Assembly: GCF_008123515.1 (NCBI RefSeq)
Contig: NZ_VSSR01000025.1
Span: forward strand, 124,001 to 188,000
DNA: 64,000 nucleotides
DNA from: Bradyrhizobium cytisi
GTDB taxonomy: Bacteria > Pseudomonadota > Alphaproteobacteria > Rhizobiales > Xanthobacteraceae
Reading direction: 5' to 3'
Shown: positions 19,162 to 27,429 of the stretch, piece by piece
How positions within the stretch are numbered: position 1 is the stretch's first letter
How the letters are laid out: each line of letters starts with the position of its first letter
Made by a program: the position numbers and the translations under genes
The notes under the pieces: model-generated
Told to the model about the DNA's origin: nothing
What the model saw: only the letters and a program-made list of their open reading frames with translations
The model's database searches: none

Positions 19162-19266
19162 GAGTTGTACGGGACAAAGGCGAGAGCGGTAATCGACACG
19201 AGATGGGTTTCGCAAGGGCGCAATCCATCCTGCGGGCTGAGACCGTTTCAGTGCCGTCGCGTAGTT

Positions 19267-19668
19267 TCACCGCGATGACCGTGCTTCGCGCACTCCCTCA
19301 TGGCCGGCCGCTTTCGCGGCCCTGACGAGCTTGCGATCGAAGGTGACGAAGCTCTCGCAATGTCCGGATCTTGTCAGACGCAGAGCATCCGCGAAATCCA
19401 TTCCCTTCCCGGCAAGGTCGAGCGCCGCCGCAACCATCTGGCCGTCCTCGACTGTGACAGTCGGAAGCCCCGAGAAGAGGCGAAGCGCGCGCACGACGTC
19501 CGCGGCCTGATACTCGTACGCGCTTCGAAGCACCCATTCGACTTCGAGGAGCACCGTGATAGCGGCGAAGACTTTCTCGCCGTCGATTAAGGCGCGGGCA
19601 AGTGCGGATTGCGTGACGTGGTCCCCGGTCAGGTAGCGGACGATCAGGTTGGTATCAATCGCGATCAT
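19267..19668 (-). CDS. VapC-type PIN-domain toxin
   Basis: 133 residues from ATG 19668. PIN acidic residues are visible in IAIDTNLIVRYL (first Asp), LLEVEWVLR (Glu), GMDFADAL (Asp) and FVTFDRKL (Asp). VapC toxins are Mg-dependent ribonucleases acting on tRNA or rRNA. The start overlaps the antitoxin 3' end by 14 nt, the usual toxin-antitoxin arrangement. Confidence 0.9.
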   Translation of the reverse strand: MIAIDTNLIVRYLTGDHVTQSALARALIDGEKVFAAITVLLEVEWVLRSAYEYQAADVVRALRLFSGLPTVTVEDGQMVAAALDLAGKGMDFADALRLTRSGHCESFVTFDRKLVRAAKAAGHEGVREARSSR

Positions 19669-19930
19669 GCCGCCGCCTGGCTTCGGCAAGCACGCTTTCG
19701 TCCATCTCTTCCAGTGTTTTCGGCTTGCCGCGGTGGGCCAAGACGCCGAATACGTCCTCCGGCCGTGTCTCAGCAAAGGCCGGGGCCGGCTTCAACAGCA
19801 CGCCCTCCGGGGTGTCCTCGACCGTGAGCCGCGTTCCCGCCTTCCATTCCCGCCGCTGGCGAATGGCGCTGGGCAGGATGACCTGTCCCTTGGTGGAAAC
19901 GGTGGTGGTGAGCTTTTCCGCGCCGGCCAT
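19655..19930 (-). CDS. AbrB/MazE-type antitoxin
   Basis: 91 residues. The N-terminal AbrB/SpoVT swapped-hairpin domain is clear (TTTVSTKGQVILPSAIRQRR), followed by GTRLTVEDTPEGVLLKPAP. The C-terminal third is acidic (TLEEMDESVLAEARRRH) and should wrap the toxin. It binds its own promoter and neutralises the VapC encoded next. The pair sits in the cargo between hpnH and hpnG and may help keep that segment in the chromosome. Confidence 0.9.
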   Translation of the reverse strand: MAGAEKLTTTVSTKGQVILPSAIRQRREWKAGTRLTVEDTPEGVLLKPAPAFAETRPEDVFGVLAHRGKPKTLEEMDESVLAEARRRHDRD

Positions 19931-20060
19931 TGGCCTGACCTTCTTGATGTAAGACGAACGTAAGATAGGCGCGGGCTCACATTCAAGCCGTTCGGTGGCG
20001 GCGGTGCCGAGACCTCATTGAGTGATTGCGACCTCACCTGTGATGACGATTGCGGCAGCT

Positions 20061-20100
20061 CAAATAAAAAGCCCGATCGCCAATCGCGACCGGGCTCTTT
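20061..20100 (-). terminator. Intrinsic terminator of the hpnC-hpnG operon
   Basis: An 11-bp stem with one mismatch (20070-20080 with 20086-20096) and, on the minus strand, a following TTTTATTTG tail. It resembles the hpnH terminator at 17700 in sequence. Confidence 0.8.
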
Positions 20101-20124
20101 CTCTTGTCAGCTCGAAGCACCCGC

Positions 20125-20874
20125 TCAGATCGTCTCTGCGACCAGCGCCTCGCTGTCGACGAGCTCGGTGCCGATCAGGAAGTCGCGGCAGCCGCGCAAC
20201 GAGCGCAGCGCGCGGTTGAAGTCGATGCCGGTCGAGACCAGCGCATGCAGCGTTGCCGGATTGCGCACGATGCCACGCAGGACCGCGGCGAGGTCGATCT
20301 GGCCGTTCGGCTTGATCGCGGCACGCGCGAGCGCCGGCAGCGCGCGGTGGGCGGGGTCGCTGATGACGCGGACCGCGGCGAACGGCAGGCCGGCCTCGGC
20401 GGCGTAGGCGGCCGCGATGTGGCTTTCCATGTCGACGGCGGAGGCGCCGGTCACGGAATGCAGCGCCGCCTTGCAAGAGCTGCCCGTGACCACTTCCTCG
20501 GCGCCGGCAAGCGAGCCGCGTACGACGCGGCGGCGGCCGGAGGTCAGCTTGTCGATGAGGTCGTCGCTGAGCGACAGGCCGGCGGCCCAGCGGGTGTCGC
20601 CCGAGAGCACCTCGGTCGCCACCACGACGTCGCCGGAGCGCAGCGTCGGGTCGAGCCCGCCGGCCACGCCGAACGAGATCACGCCACGAATCGTTTCGGG
20701 ATCCACCACCGTCAGAAGCGCCCGCAATTGCGTCGGGCTGCTGGACGAGCAAATGACCGCCATCCCGGGCCCGGCGGCAATGCGGGCCTCCTGAACCAGA
20801 CCGGTCACGATCAGTATCGGTCGCGGGTCAACGGCTTGACCCGCGGTAACATAGTCCCCCGTCCCCAAAGTCAC
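20125..20874 (-). CDS. hpnG: Adenosylhopane nucleosidase/phosphorylase HpnG
   Basis: 249 residues from GTG 20874, which overlaps the shc stop by GTGA; longer in-frame starts would lie inside shc. The protein has the nucleoside phosphorylase fold: ILIVTGLVQEARIA, ISFGVAGGLDPTLRSGDVVVAT, and ASAVDMESHIAAAYAAEAG where the ME pair contacts ribose. RVISDPAHRALP follows. HpnG removes adenine from adenosylhopane to give ribosylhopane or its phosphate, the step after HpnH. It is the last gene of the leftward hopanoid operon and is followed by a terminator. Confidence 0.93.
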   Translation of the reverse strand: MTLGTGDYVTAGQAVDPRPILIVTGLVQEARIAAGPGMAVICSSSSPTQLRALLTVVDPETIRGVISFGVAGGLDPTLRSGDVVVATEVLSGDTRWAAGLSLSDDLIDKLTSGRRRVVRGSLAGAEEVVTGSSCKAALHSVTGASAVDMESHIAAAYAAEAGLPFAAVRVISDPAHRALPALARAAIKPNGQIDLAAVLRGIVRNPATLHALVSTGIDFNRALRSLRGCRDFLIGTELVDSEALVAETI

Positions 20875-22838
20875 ATTCCGACCCCTACCACCCTGCTGTT
20901 GGTGTTCCGCAAGTTCCGATACCGCGCGAGCGCCCACAGCGGGAAGAACTTAGGGTAACCATGGTACCGCAGATAGAACACGCGGGGGAAGCCTGTGGCG
21001 GTGTAACGGCTCTCGTCCCACAGTCCTTTTTCGTTCTGTGTTGCAATCAGGTACTCCACCCCGCGGGCGACGGCCGGGTGATCAACCTCGCCAGCAGCCA
21101 TCAGGGCAAGCAAGGCCCATGCCGTTTGCGAGGCGGTCGACGGGGCGGGTTCCCAGCCCTTGTAGTCCAGCCGGTAGCTGACGGCGTCCTCGCCCCAGCC
21201 GCCGTCCTCGTTCTGGATCGAGGCCAGCCAGCCGGCCGCCTTGCGCATCATGGGATCGGTGTGGGGAACTCCGGCCATATTGAGGGCGCATAGCACCGAC
21301 CAGGTTCCGTAGATGAAGTTCATGCCCCAGCGGCCGTACCAGGACCCTTCCGGGTGCTGGGTCTTCCTGAGGTAGGCCACGCCGTCGGCGACGTGCTTGC
21401 TGGTCTTCGCGGTCTCGCCAAGCTGGGCCAGCATCGAGATGCAGCGCGCGGTGACGTCCTCGGTCGGCGGATCGAGCAGCGCGCCGTGGTCCGAGAACGG
21501 GATGTTGTTCAGGTAATATTCGAGGTTGTCGACGTCGAAGGCCGCCCAGCCGCCGTCGTCGCTCTGCATGCCCTCGATCCACTCCCGGCCGCGGTCGATC
21601 GCCGCGTCATAGCCGGTCGCACCGTGTTCCCGGCGCATGCGATCCATCGACATCACCACCACGGCGGTGTCGTCGAGATCGGGGTAATGGGCATTGTTGT
21701 ACTGGAACGCCCAGCCGCCCGGACGCACGCCGGGCCGTTTCACCGCCCAGTCGCCCTTCACCTCGAGCTCCTGCTTCGGGATCAGCCAGTCGAGGCCCTG
21801 CTTCGCAGCAGGCACCGCCTTGTCACCGCCGGCCTCAAGCAGCGCATGCGCGGTCAGGGTCGTGTCCCACACCGGCGAGACGCAGGGCTGGCAGTAGGCC
21901 TCCTCGCTCTTGATCACGAGCAGCTTGTCGATGCCCCGGCGCGTGATCGCACGCGGCGGAAAATTCTCGTCCTTGCCGAGCGCGTCATACATCATGACGA
22001 TGTTGGCCATTGGCGGATAGATCGCGCCCATGCCGTCCTCGCCGTTGAGCCGCTCCTCGGTGAAAGCGAGCGCGGCATCGATCGCGCGCTGGCGCAGGCG
22101 CTTCGGAAACATCGGCTCGACGACACGCAGGATCGCGTCGAGCGCGCGGAACAGCAGGAACCAGGCCATGCTCTGATGCGGCGCCTTGGCGGTCATGCCG
22201 ATCGAGCGCGGATCCTGCAAGAACAGCTCGTCGATGCCGACGCCCTTCGGATTCTTCGCGCGCGGCTTCAGCGCGGCGATGACCATCAGCGGCACCATGG
22301 TGGTGCGTGCCCAGTAGGAGATCTTGTTGAGGTGGAACGGCGACCAGAACGGCAGCAGCACGATCTCGATCGGCAGCACCGGCACCGCGCGCCAGCTCAC
22401 CACGCCGAACGTCGCGAGCAGGAAGCGGGTGAAGACGTTGCTATTGATCGCGCCACCGCGTGCGTGGATCGCCTCGCGCGCACGCACCATGTGCGGGCTG
22501 TCTGTGGAATCGCCGATCATCTTGAGCGCGAAGTAGGCCTTCACGCTGGCGCTCATGTCGAACTCGCCGTCATGCACCAGCGGCCAGCCGCCATGGGCGC
22601 CCTGGACGCGGCGCAGATAGTTGCCGATCTTGGCCTCGAGCACGGTGTCGACGGGCTCTGCGAGGTAATGGCGCAGCAGGATGTATTCGGCCGGGATCGT
22701 GCAGTCGGCCTCGAGCTCGAACACCCAATGGCCGTCGGATTGCTGCAAGCCGAGAACGCCTTGCGTGGCCGACGCAATGCTCGATTCCAGGGTGCTCGAT
22801 TCCAAAGCTTCGCGGCTGGTCGCGTTCACCGAATCCAT
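20871..22838 (-). CDS. shc: Squalene-hopene cyclase
   Basis: 655 residues (also called hpnF), the usual length for bacterial squalene-hopene cyclases. The catalytic DxDD motif is at residues 387-390 (YPDLDDTAVV). Repeated QW motifs are visible, for example DDGGWAAFD, PEGSWYGRWG and EDGGWGEDA. The membrane-bound enzyme cyclises squalene to hopene and hopanol. It lies 63 nt after hpnE and overlaps hpnG by 4 nt. Confidence 0.97.
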   Translation of the reverse strand: MDSVNATSREALESSTLESSIASATQGVLGLQQSDGHWVFELEADCTIPAEYILLRHYLAEPVDTVLEAKIGNYLRRVQGAHGGWPLVHDGEFDMSASVKAYFALKMIGDSTDSPHMVRAREAIHARGGAINSNVFTRFLLATFGVVSWRAVPVLPIEIVLLPFWSPFHLNKISYWARTTMVPLMVIAALKPRAKNPKGVGIDELFLQDPRSIGMTAKAPHQSMAWFLLFRALDAILRVVEPMFPKRLRQRAIDAALAFTEERLNGEDGMGAIYPPMANIVMMYDALGKDENFPPRAITRRGIDKLLVIKSEEAYCQPCVSPVWDTTLTAHALLEAGGDKAVPAAKQGLDWLIPKQELEVKGDWAVKRPGVRPGGWAFQYNNAHYPDLDDTAVVVMSMDRMRREHGATGYDAAIDRGREWIEGMQSDDGGWAAFDVDNLEYYLNNIPFSDHGALLDPPTEDVTARCISMLAQLGETAKTSKHVADGVAYLRKTQHPEGSWYGRWGMNFIYGTWSVLCALNMAGVPHTDPMMRKAAGWLASIQNEDGGWGEDAVSYRLDYKGWEPAPSTASQTAWALLALMAAGEVDHPAVARGVEYLIATQNEKGLWDESRYTATGFPRVFYLRYHGYPKFFPLWALARYRNLRNTNSRVVGVGM

Positions 22839-22901
22839 GTCGCTCGATTGCTCCGATAGTCGATTGAAAGTGACGGGGACATTGCCCGTCAGGGCCGCTT
22901 T

Positions 22902-24158
22902 TCAGGATCCTTTGGCGGCCAAAACCAGATCGGCGGCGCGATCGCCGGACCTGACCGATCCCTCGATCGTTGCTGGCAATCCCGTAGCAGTCCAGTCGCC
23001 GGCAAGGAACAGGTTTTTCAGTGCGGTGACCGGCCCCGGACGCAGGGCATTCTGCGCCGGCGTGGCCGCAAATGTGGCACGACGCTCGCGTACGATCTGC
23101 CAAGGAGGCAGTTCGCCGGAGACGCCGCCGGCCTCGCAGACGTCGTTCCAGATCACCTGCGCGAGTTCCTCTCGCGGCATGTCGACGAGACGGTCGCCGT
23201 TGCTGATGGTCACCGAGAGCCGGTTCGGGAACGCGAACAGCCATTCCACAACGCCGCCGATCACACCCAGGATTGGCGCCGAACCCGGAGGCGGCTCAAT
23301 GCGGAAATGCGCGTTGACGATGGCGCGGAATTCGGTCGGCGTCTTCAGGCCGGGCAGCAGGCTCGCAGCGGAGCGCGGCGGCACCGCCATCACGATGACA
23401 TCGCCGACGCCAAGCTGGATCACGTCCTCACCGCCAAAATTGAGCGCGGTCACCTTGCCGTCATTGCTGACGAAGGACCGCAACTCATGGCCGAGCTGAA
23501 CGGAGTGACCGCGCTCGGTCAAAAACGTCACGGCAGGCTCGATCAGCACGGCGCTGAGGCCGTCGCGCGCGATCAGCGGACGACAGGCCTGCCCGCCCGC
23601 GAGCAGCGTCTCGCGCACGATTGCGCCGGCAAGCCCCGCCGAACCCTCGGGGGGATCGACATTGAGCGCCGCGAGCAGCAGCGGCTGCACCAGGCGCTGA
23701 TAGAGAATGCCTTCGCAGGGAATGGATTTACCGACCAGCGTCGCTTCCGACGCCCAGATCAGCGGCGCCAGCTTGAGGTAGTCGGTCAGACCGGTGTCGG
23801 GAACGCGGCGGCCCTCGTCGAGCACCCAGGTCGGCAGCCGGCCGGAACCGAGATCGATCTGCCAGCGCTGCCCGGTCTTGATGTCGACGAATGGAAACTG
23901 CGCGGTTTCAGGGCCGACCAGGCCTGCCTCGGTGCCGATCGAGCGCGCATAGGCGCGCGCGTGGCTGTTGCCCGACAGCAGCAGATGATTGCCGTTGTCG
24001 ATGGTGAGATTGGTGGCGCCGTCGAAATAGGAGCGGCAGCGGCCGCCGGCCTGCTGCGTCGCCTCGTGCACGGCGACCTTGAAGCCGGCATTGGCGAGCC
24101 GCACGGCGGCGGAGAGGCCGGAAATTCCGGCGCCGATGATGTGAGCTGTGTTTTGCAT
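22902..24158 (-). CDS. hpnE: Hydroxysqualene dehydroxylase HpnE
   Basis: 418 residues from ATG 24158, which shares one base with the hpnD stop (TGATG). The N-terminal FAD motif is AHIIGAGISGLSAAVRLANAG followed by HEATQQAGGRCRSY; the C-terminal FAD motif is LFLAGDWTATGLPATIEGSVRSG. It is an amine-oxidase-fold flavoprotein that reduces hydroxysqualene to squalene, the third step after HpnD and HpnC. Confidence 0.95.
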   Translation of the reverse strand: MQNTAHIIGAGISGLSAAVRLANAGFKVAVHEATQQAGGRCRSYFDGATNLTIDNGNHLLLSGNSHARAYARSIGTEAGLVGPETAQFPFVDIKTGQRWQIDLGSGRLPTWVLDEGRRVPDTGLTDYLKLAPLIWASEATLVGKSIPCEGILYQRLVQPLLLAALNVDPPEGSAGLAGAIVRETLLAGGQACRPLIARDGLSAVLIEPAVTFLTERGHSVQLGHELRSFVSNDGKVTALNFGGEDVIQLGVGDVIVMAVPPRSAASLLPGLKTPTEFRAIVNAHFRIEPPPGSAPILGVIGGVVEWLFAFPNRLSVTISNGDRLVDMPREELAQVIWNDVCEAGGVSGELPPWQIVRERRATFAATPAQNALRPGPVTALKNLFLAGDWTATGLPATIEGSVRSGDRAADLVLAAKGS

Positions 24159-24997
24159 CAGATGAAAGCGTAGCGGAACAGGATCGCGAAGCGTGTGACC
24201 TTCGACACACGCACCGGCTCGCGCGGTGCGTCGAAGCCGCGCGCAATCAGGAGGTCCAGAATGGCGTGATAGTACTTCGACATGATCCGCGGCGCGCGCA
24301 CCGCGCGGCGCTTGTTGCGGCTCATGATCTCGTCCGATTTCTCGAAATGCATCTTCGCGCGCTGCGTCAGCGGCAGGCAGACTTTCGGCAGAGCGCGCTC
24401 GGCGATCACACGGTCCGGATCGTTGGACGTGATGCCGGCATGCAGCAGCGCCTCGCGCGGCAGGTAGAGCCGGCCGAGGCCTGCGTCCTCGTCGATGTCG
24501 CGCAGGATGTTGGTGAGCTGCAGCGCGCGGCCGAGGTGATGGGCGAGCAGGATGCCGTCCTCTTCCGGCAGGCCGAACACCCGCACCGACAGCCGCCCGA
24601 CTGCGCTGGCAACGCGATCGCAGTAGAGATCGAGCGTCGCCATGTCGGGGGCACGGATGTCCTGCGGCACGTCCATCTCCATGCCGTCGACAATGGCGAG
24701 GAAATCCTCGCGCTTCAGCCCGAAGGTCTTCACCGAGGCGGCGTAGTCCTTCAGCCGCGGCGGCGGATTGCCCTGGTAGAGCGCGTCGATGTCGTTGCGC
24801 CATTCCTGGAGCGCGGCGAGCCGCTCGTCGCGCGGGCCGTCGGAATCGGCGATGTCGTCGACCTGGCGACAAAAGCTGTAGATCTGGAACATCGCCTCGC
24901 GCTGGTCGCGCGGCAGGATGCGCATCGCGGCATAGAAGGAGCTGCCGGATGCGGTCGAGCCATAATTGGCGCCGGGCGTGGTCGCCTCAAGCGTCAT
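24158..24997 (-). CDS. hpnD: Presqualene diphosphate synthase HpnD
   Basis: 279 residues of the squalene/phytoene synthase family. The two aspartate-rich Mg-diphosphate motifs are visible: FCRQVDDIADS near residue 43 and LTNILRDIDEDAGLGRLYLP near 165. It condenses two farnesyl diphosphates to presqualene diphosphate. Its start overlaps the hpnC 3' end by 11 nt. HpnC, HpnD and HpnE together replace a eukaryote-type squalene synthase. Confidence 0.95.
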   Translation of the reverse strand: MTLEATTPGANYGSTASGSSFYAAMRILPRDQREAMFQIYSFCRQVDDIADSDGPRDERLAALQEWRNDIDALYQGNPPPRLKDYAASVKTFGLKREDFLAIVDGMEMDVPQDIRAPDMATLDLYCDRVASAVGRLSVRVFGLPEEDGILLAHHLGRALQLTNILRDIDEDAGLGRLYLPREALLHAGITSNDPDRVIAERALPKVCLPLTQRAKMHFEKSDEIMSRNKRRAVRAPRIMSKYYHAILDLLIARGFDAPREPVRVSKVTRFAILFRYAFI

Positions 24998-25883
24998 GGG
25001 CAGTCCCAGGTCTGGAGATGGCCTTGCGGCCGATCGCGCGGCGGCCGATTTCGCCGATCATGCCGGCGAGGCTGAAGGTGAGCAGCTCAAGCTTGGTCAG
25101 ATGCACGCGTTCGCGCAGGGGATCGCGCACCTTCAAGAGGCGCACGATGCGGTCCGCATAGGCCTGGATCACCGCGACGTCGACGCCGAGCCGGACATCC
25201 CTGATCTCCGCGCTCAGCGACCTGCCCTCGTTGAGCAGCGCTTCGTTGCGCACGGCGAGCCCCTGGAGACAGGCCAGCATCGCCGGCGGCGACCGCGCAA
25301 GTCCAAGCTGCTCGACCGCGGCGCCGCTTGCGGCCAGTGCATCGCGCGGCAGATAGACGCGATTGAGCTCGCGGAAATCCTTGCCGCAATCCTGGAGGTG
25401 GTTGTTGATCTGAAGGCCCGCGCAGAGCGCATCCGACGCGGCCCAGGTCGAGGTGCTCTCGCCATGGACGTCGAGCATGAAGCGGCCGACCGGCATCGCC
25501 GAATAGCGGCAATAGTGGATGACCTCGTCCCAGCTCTCGTAGCGCAGTTTTGTCACGTCCATGCGGAACGCGATGAGCACGTCCAGCGCGTGGCGCGGTG
25601 CCATGCCCCGCTCGGCCAGCGCGCGCCGCAGCGCGACGGCTTCAGCCTGGGTGTCGCCCTTGGTCTCGTCCTTGCCGAGCAGTTCCGCCTCGAGCAGGTC
25701 GAGATAGCGAAGCTTTTCGTCCGCCGGCAGGGTCGCGTGGTCGGCGATGTCGTCGGCCGTGCGGACGAAATTGTAATACGCCAGGATCAGCGCGCGATGA
25801 CGCGGATGAATGATCCAGGACGCGACGGGAAAATTCTCGTCGCGGTCACCCTTACCGGATCGCAATTCGCTCGCAGAGGTCAT
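24987..25883 (-). CDS. hpnC: Hydroxysqualene synthase HpnC
   Basis: 298 residues, a second squalene/phytoene synthase paralogue. The aspartate-rich motifs are YYNFVRTADDIADH near residue 40 and INNHLQDCGKDFRELNRVYLP near 165; the family start ENFPVASWIIHPRHR is present. It converts presqualene diphosphate to hydroxysqualene. It is the first gene of the leftward operon hpnC-D-E-shc-G. No EcfG-type promoter was found upstream. Confidence 0.95.
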   Translation of the reverse strand: MTSASELRSGKGDRDENFPVASWIIHPRHRALILAYYNFVRTADDIADHATLPADEKLRYLDLLEAELLGKDETKGDTQAEAVALRRALAERGMAPRHALDVLIAFRMDVTKLRYESWDEVIHYCRYSAMPVGRFMLDVHGESTSTWAASDALCAGLQINNHLQDCGKDFRELNRVYLPRDALAASGAAVEQLGLARSPPAMLACLQGLAVRNEALLNEGRSLSAEIRDVRLGVDVAVIQAYADRIVRLLKVRDPLRERVHLTKLELLTFSLAGMIGEIGRRAIGRKAISRPGTAHDA

Positions 25884-26032
25884 CGAGGGCTGATCAACAA
25901 TCGTTTGGACAGGAAAGGCTTTTGCGCTCGCGCAGGCTCATGCCGGCGACGCCGCCGCGGCCCCCATATAGGGGAATACGGCCGCAAAACCAATCCTGTC
26001 TCTCGATGGCAGCCCCGCGGATCCGGCGTGAA

Positions 26033-26060
26033 AAAGGCGGCCCCACGGCCGCCTTTGTGG
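26033..26060 (-). terminator. Intrinsic terminator after the cysteine-rich gene
   Basis: A 10-bp perfect stem (26033-26042 with 26047-26056), loop of 4, and five T residues on the minus strand. It closes the small secreted-protein gene 26075-26308. Confidence 0.85.
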
Positions 26061-26074
26061 GCCAGCGGCCGAGC

Positions 26075-26308
26075 TTACTGATTGTGGTTCTTCAGGACCT
26101 GGTCGCAGGCCTGCGAGATCTTGGCCCGGTTCTCCTTGAGGCAGGCCAGAACGGTGAAATCGCCCTGGTCGATGACCGGACGGCAGAACTTCTGCACGTC
26201 GCGCGTGCAGGCCTTCTGCTCGGCGTCCGTGCCACGCCCCTGCTGGGCGAACGCAGCCGTGGACAGGGTTGCCGACAGCACGGTGAGAGCGACGAGAAGC
26301 TTACGCAT
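26075..26308 (-). CDS. Small secreted cysteine-rich protein
   Basis: 77 residues. A signal peptide (MRKLLVALTVLSATLSTAAFA) is followed by about 56 residues with four cysteines spaced as ACTRDVQKFC and ACLKENRAKISQAC, resembling half of a cysteine-rich repeat (GLG1/FGFR-type) found in rhizobial periplasmic proteins. The disulfides probably pair in the periplasm. The function is unknown. It is a single gene with its own terminator. Confidence 0.8.
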   Translation of the reverse strand: MRKLLVALTVLSATLSTAAFAQQGRGTDAEQKACTRDVQKFCRPVIDQGDFTVLACLKENRAKISQACDQVLKNHNQ

Positions 26309-26765
26309 TGTATTCCTTCATTCTGACGGCAGAATCGCACCAGTCCCGGACAGCACAGGGCGGACGACGGGAACGGATTGTTCTGATGGCAAGTTGCCGC
26401 GGAAAGGGCGGCACCGGAGAAGGCACAAGCGCTGGCAAATGCGGCCAAATTGGCGCCACCCCTACCAAATCAGGTCTTCCCTAGGCCTTCATTGGCAGAT
26501 GTAAGAGGTTGATACTACGTCATAATTCGGGCAGGTCGCGTTTTGGACGGCACCTGTTGCAGAGCTGCATCTGTCCGATCCGCTTTTTCGGCCGGAAACA
26601 CATGGAAACAGAGGGAATCCGGGCTCGGACCAACGCGAGAGCGCTTTGCGCACCTGACATCGTGGGCGGTTAGGCTTGAACCTGACACGGGTTCGGAACA
26701 CTAAACTTTCGATGTGGCGAGACGTCCTGCCATGAGCGGCGTCGTTCCAAAACGGGATATTTGAG
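26309..26765. other. Intergenic stretch, nothing recognised
   Basis: 457 bp between divergent small-protein genes. Frames on either strand lack a ribosome site or family resemblance. A GGAAC at about 26707 is followed after 16 bases by GGCG, not CGTT, so it is not counted as an EcfG promoter. Confidence 0.4.
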
Positions 26766-27263
26766 ATGAAGTTCTTTGGACGATCTGGACAGGCGATCAA
26801 GGCGGCCGGCATTGGCGCGGCGCTGCTCTTCTCGGTTTCGGCAAGCCACGCTCAGTCGTCAGGACCGTTCGCCGGTTTCGATGGCGCCTGGACCGGTACC
26901 GGCACTGTGGCGCTGTCCGACGGTTCCACCGAGCACATCCGCTGCAAGGCGGACTACAAGGTTGGCGGCACCGGCCTCAACCTGAAGCAAGCCCTGCACT
27001 GCGCCTCCGACAGCTACAAATTCGACCTCACCAGCGACGTGACCAGCCAGGGCGACCGCATCTCCGGCAATTGGAGCGAGTCCAGTCGCAACATCTTCGG
27101 CAATCTCCAGGGCACCGCCGGCGGCGGCCAGATCGACGTGTTCGTCGAGGCCAACGGCTTTGCCGCCAATTTGACGCTGCGCACCAACGGCACCAAGCAG
27201 ACGGTGCAGATCTCGTCCAAGGGCGAGATCCGCGGCGTCAATATCACGATGACGAAGAGCTGA
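26766..27263 (+). CDS. Secreted protein of unknown function
   Basis: 165 residues with a signal peptide ending near SVSASHAQ. The mature protein has a lipocalin-like or DUF-type beta pattern (FAGFDGAWTGTGTVALSDGSTEHIRC, LKQALHCASDSYKFDL, ISGNWSESSRNIFGNLQG, GEIRGVNITMTKS), with two cysteines. Alternating strands suggest a small beta-barrel in the periplasm. No enzymatic motif is visible. A terminator follows at 27292. Confidence 0.75.
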   Translation: MKFFGRSGQAIKAAGIGAALLFSVSASHAQSSGPFAGFDGAWTGTGTVALSDGSTEHIRCKADYKVGGTGLNLKQALHCASDSYKFDLTSDVTSQGDRISGNWSESSRNIFGNLQGTAGGGQIDVFVEANGFAANLTLRTNGTKQTVQISSKGEIRGVNITMTKS

Positions 27264-27291
27264 TCGCTCTTCCCGCTTCCAAGAGGAACAC

Positions 27292-27325
27292 GCCCCCGGT
27301 TTTTCGCGAGCCGGGGGCTTTTTAC
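27292..27325 (+). terminator. Intrinsic terminator
   Basis: An 8-bp GC stem (27292-27299 with 27311-27318), 11-nt loop and TTTTT tail, 29 bp after the secreted-protein gene. Confidence 0.85.
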
Positions 27326-27429
27326 TGAATGAACCGATTTCGCAGACAGCTGCTTTGGGGTGTTGGGCGGGACGATTTCAAGGTCAACCTGTAGCGCATT
27401 GACGCTTGAGCCCGCGCATCGCGCCCCGC

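Noticed and set aside
26489..26812. Minus-strand open frame between two small secreted-protein genes
   Set aside because: It overlaps the start of the plus-strand secreted protein and has Arg/Pro-rich content without a ribosome site.
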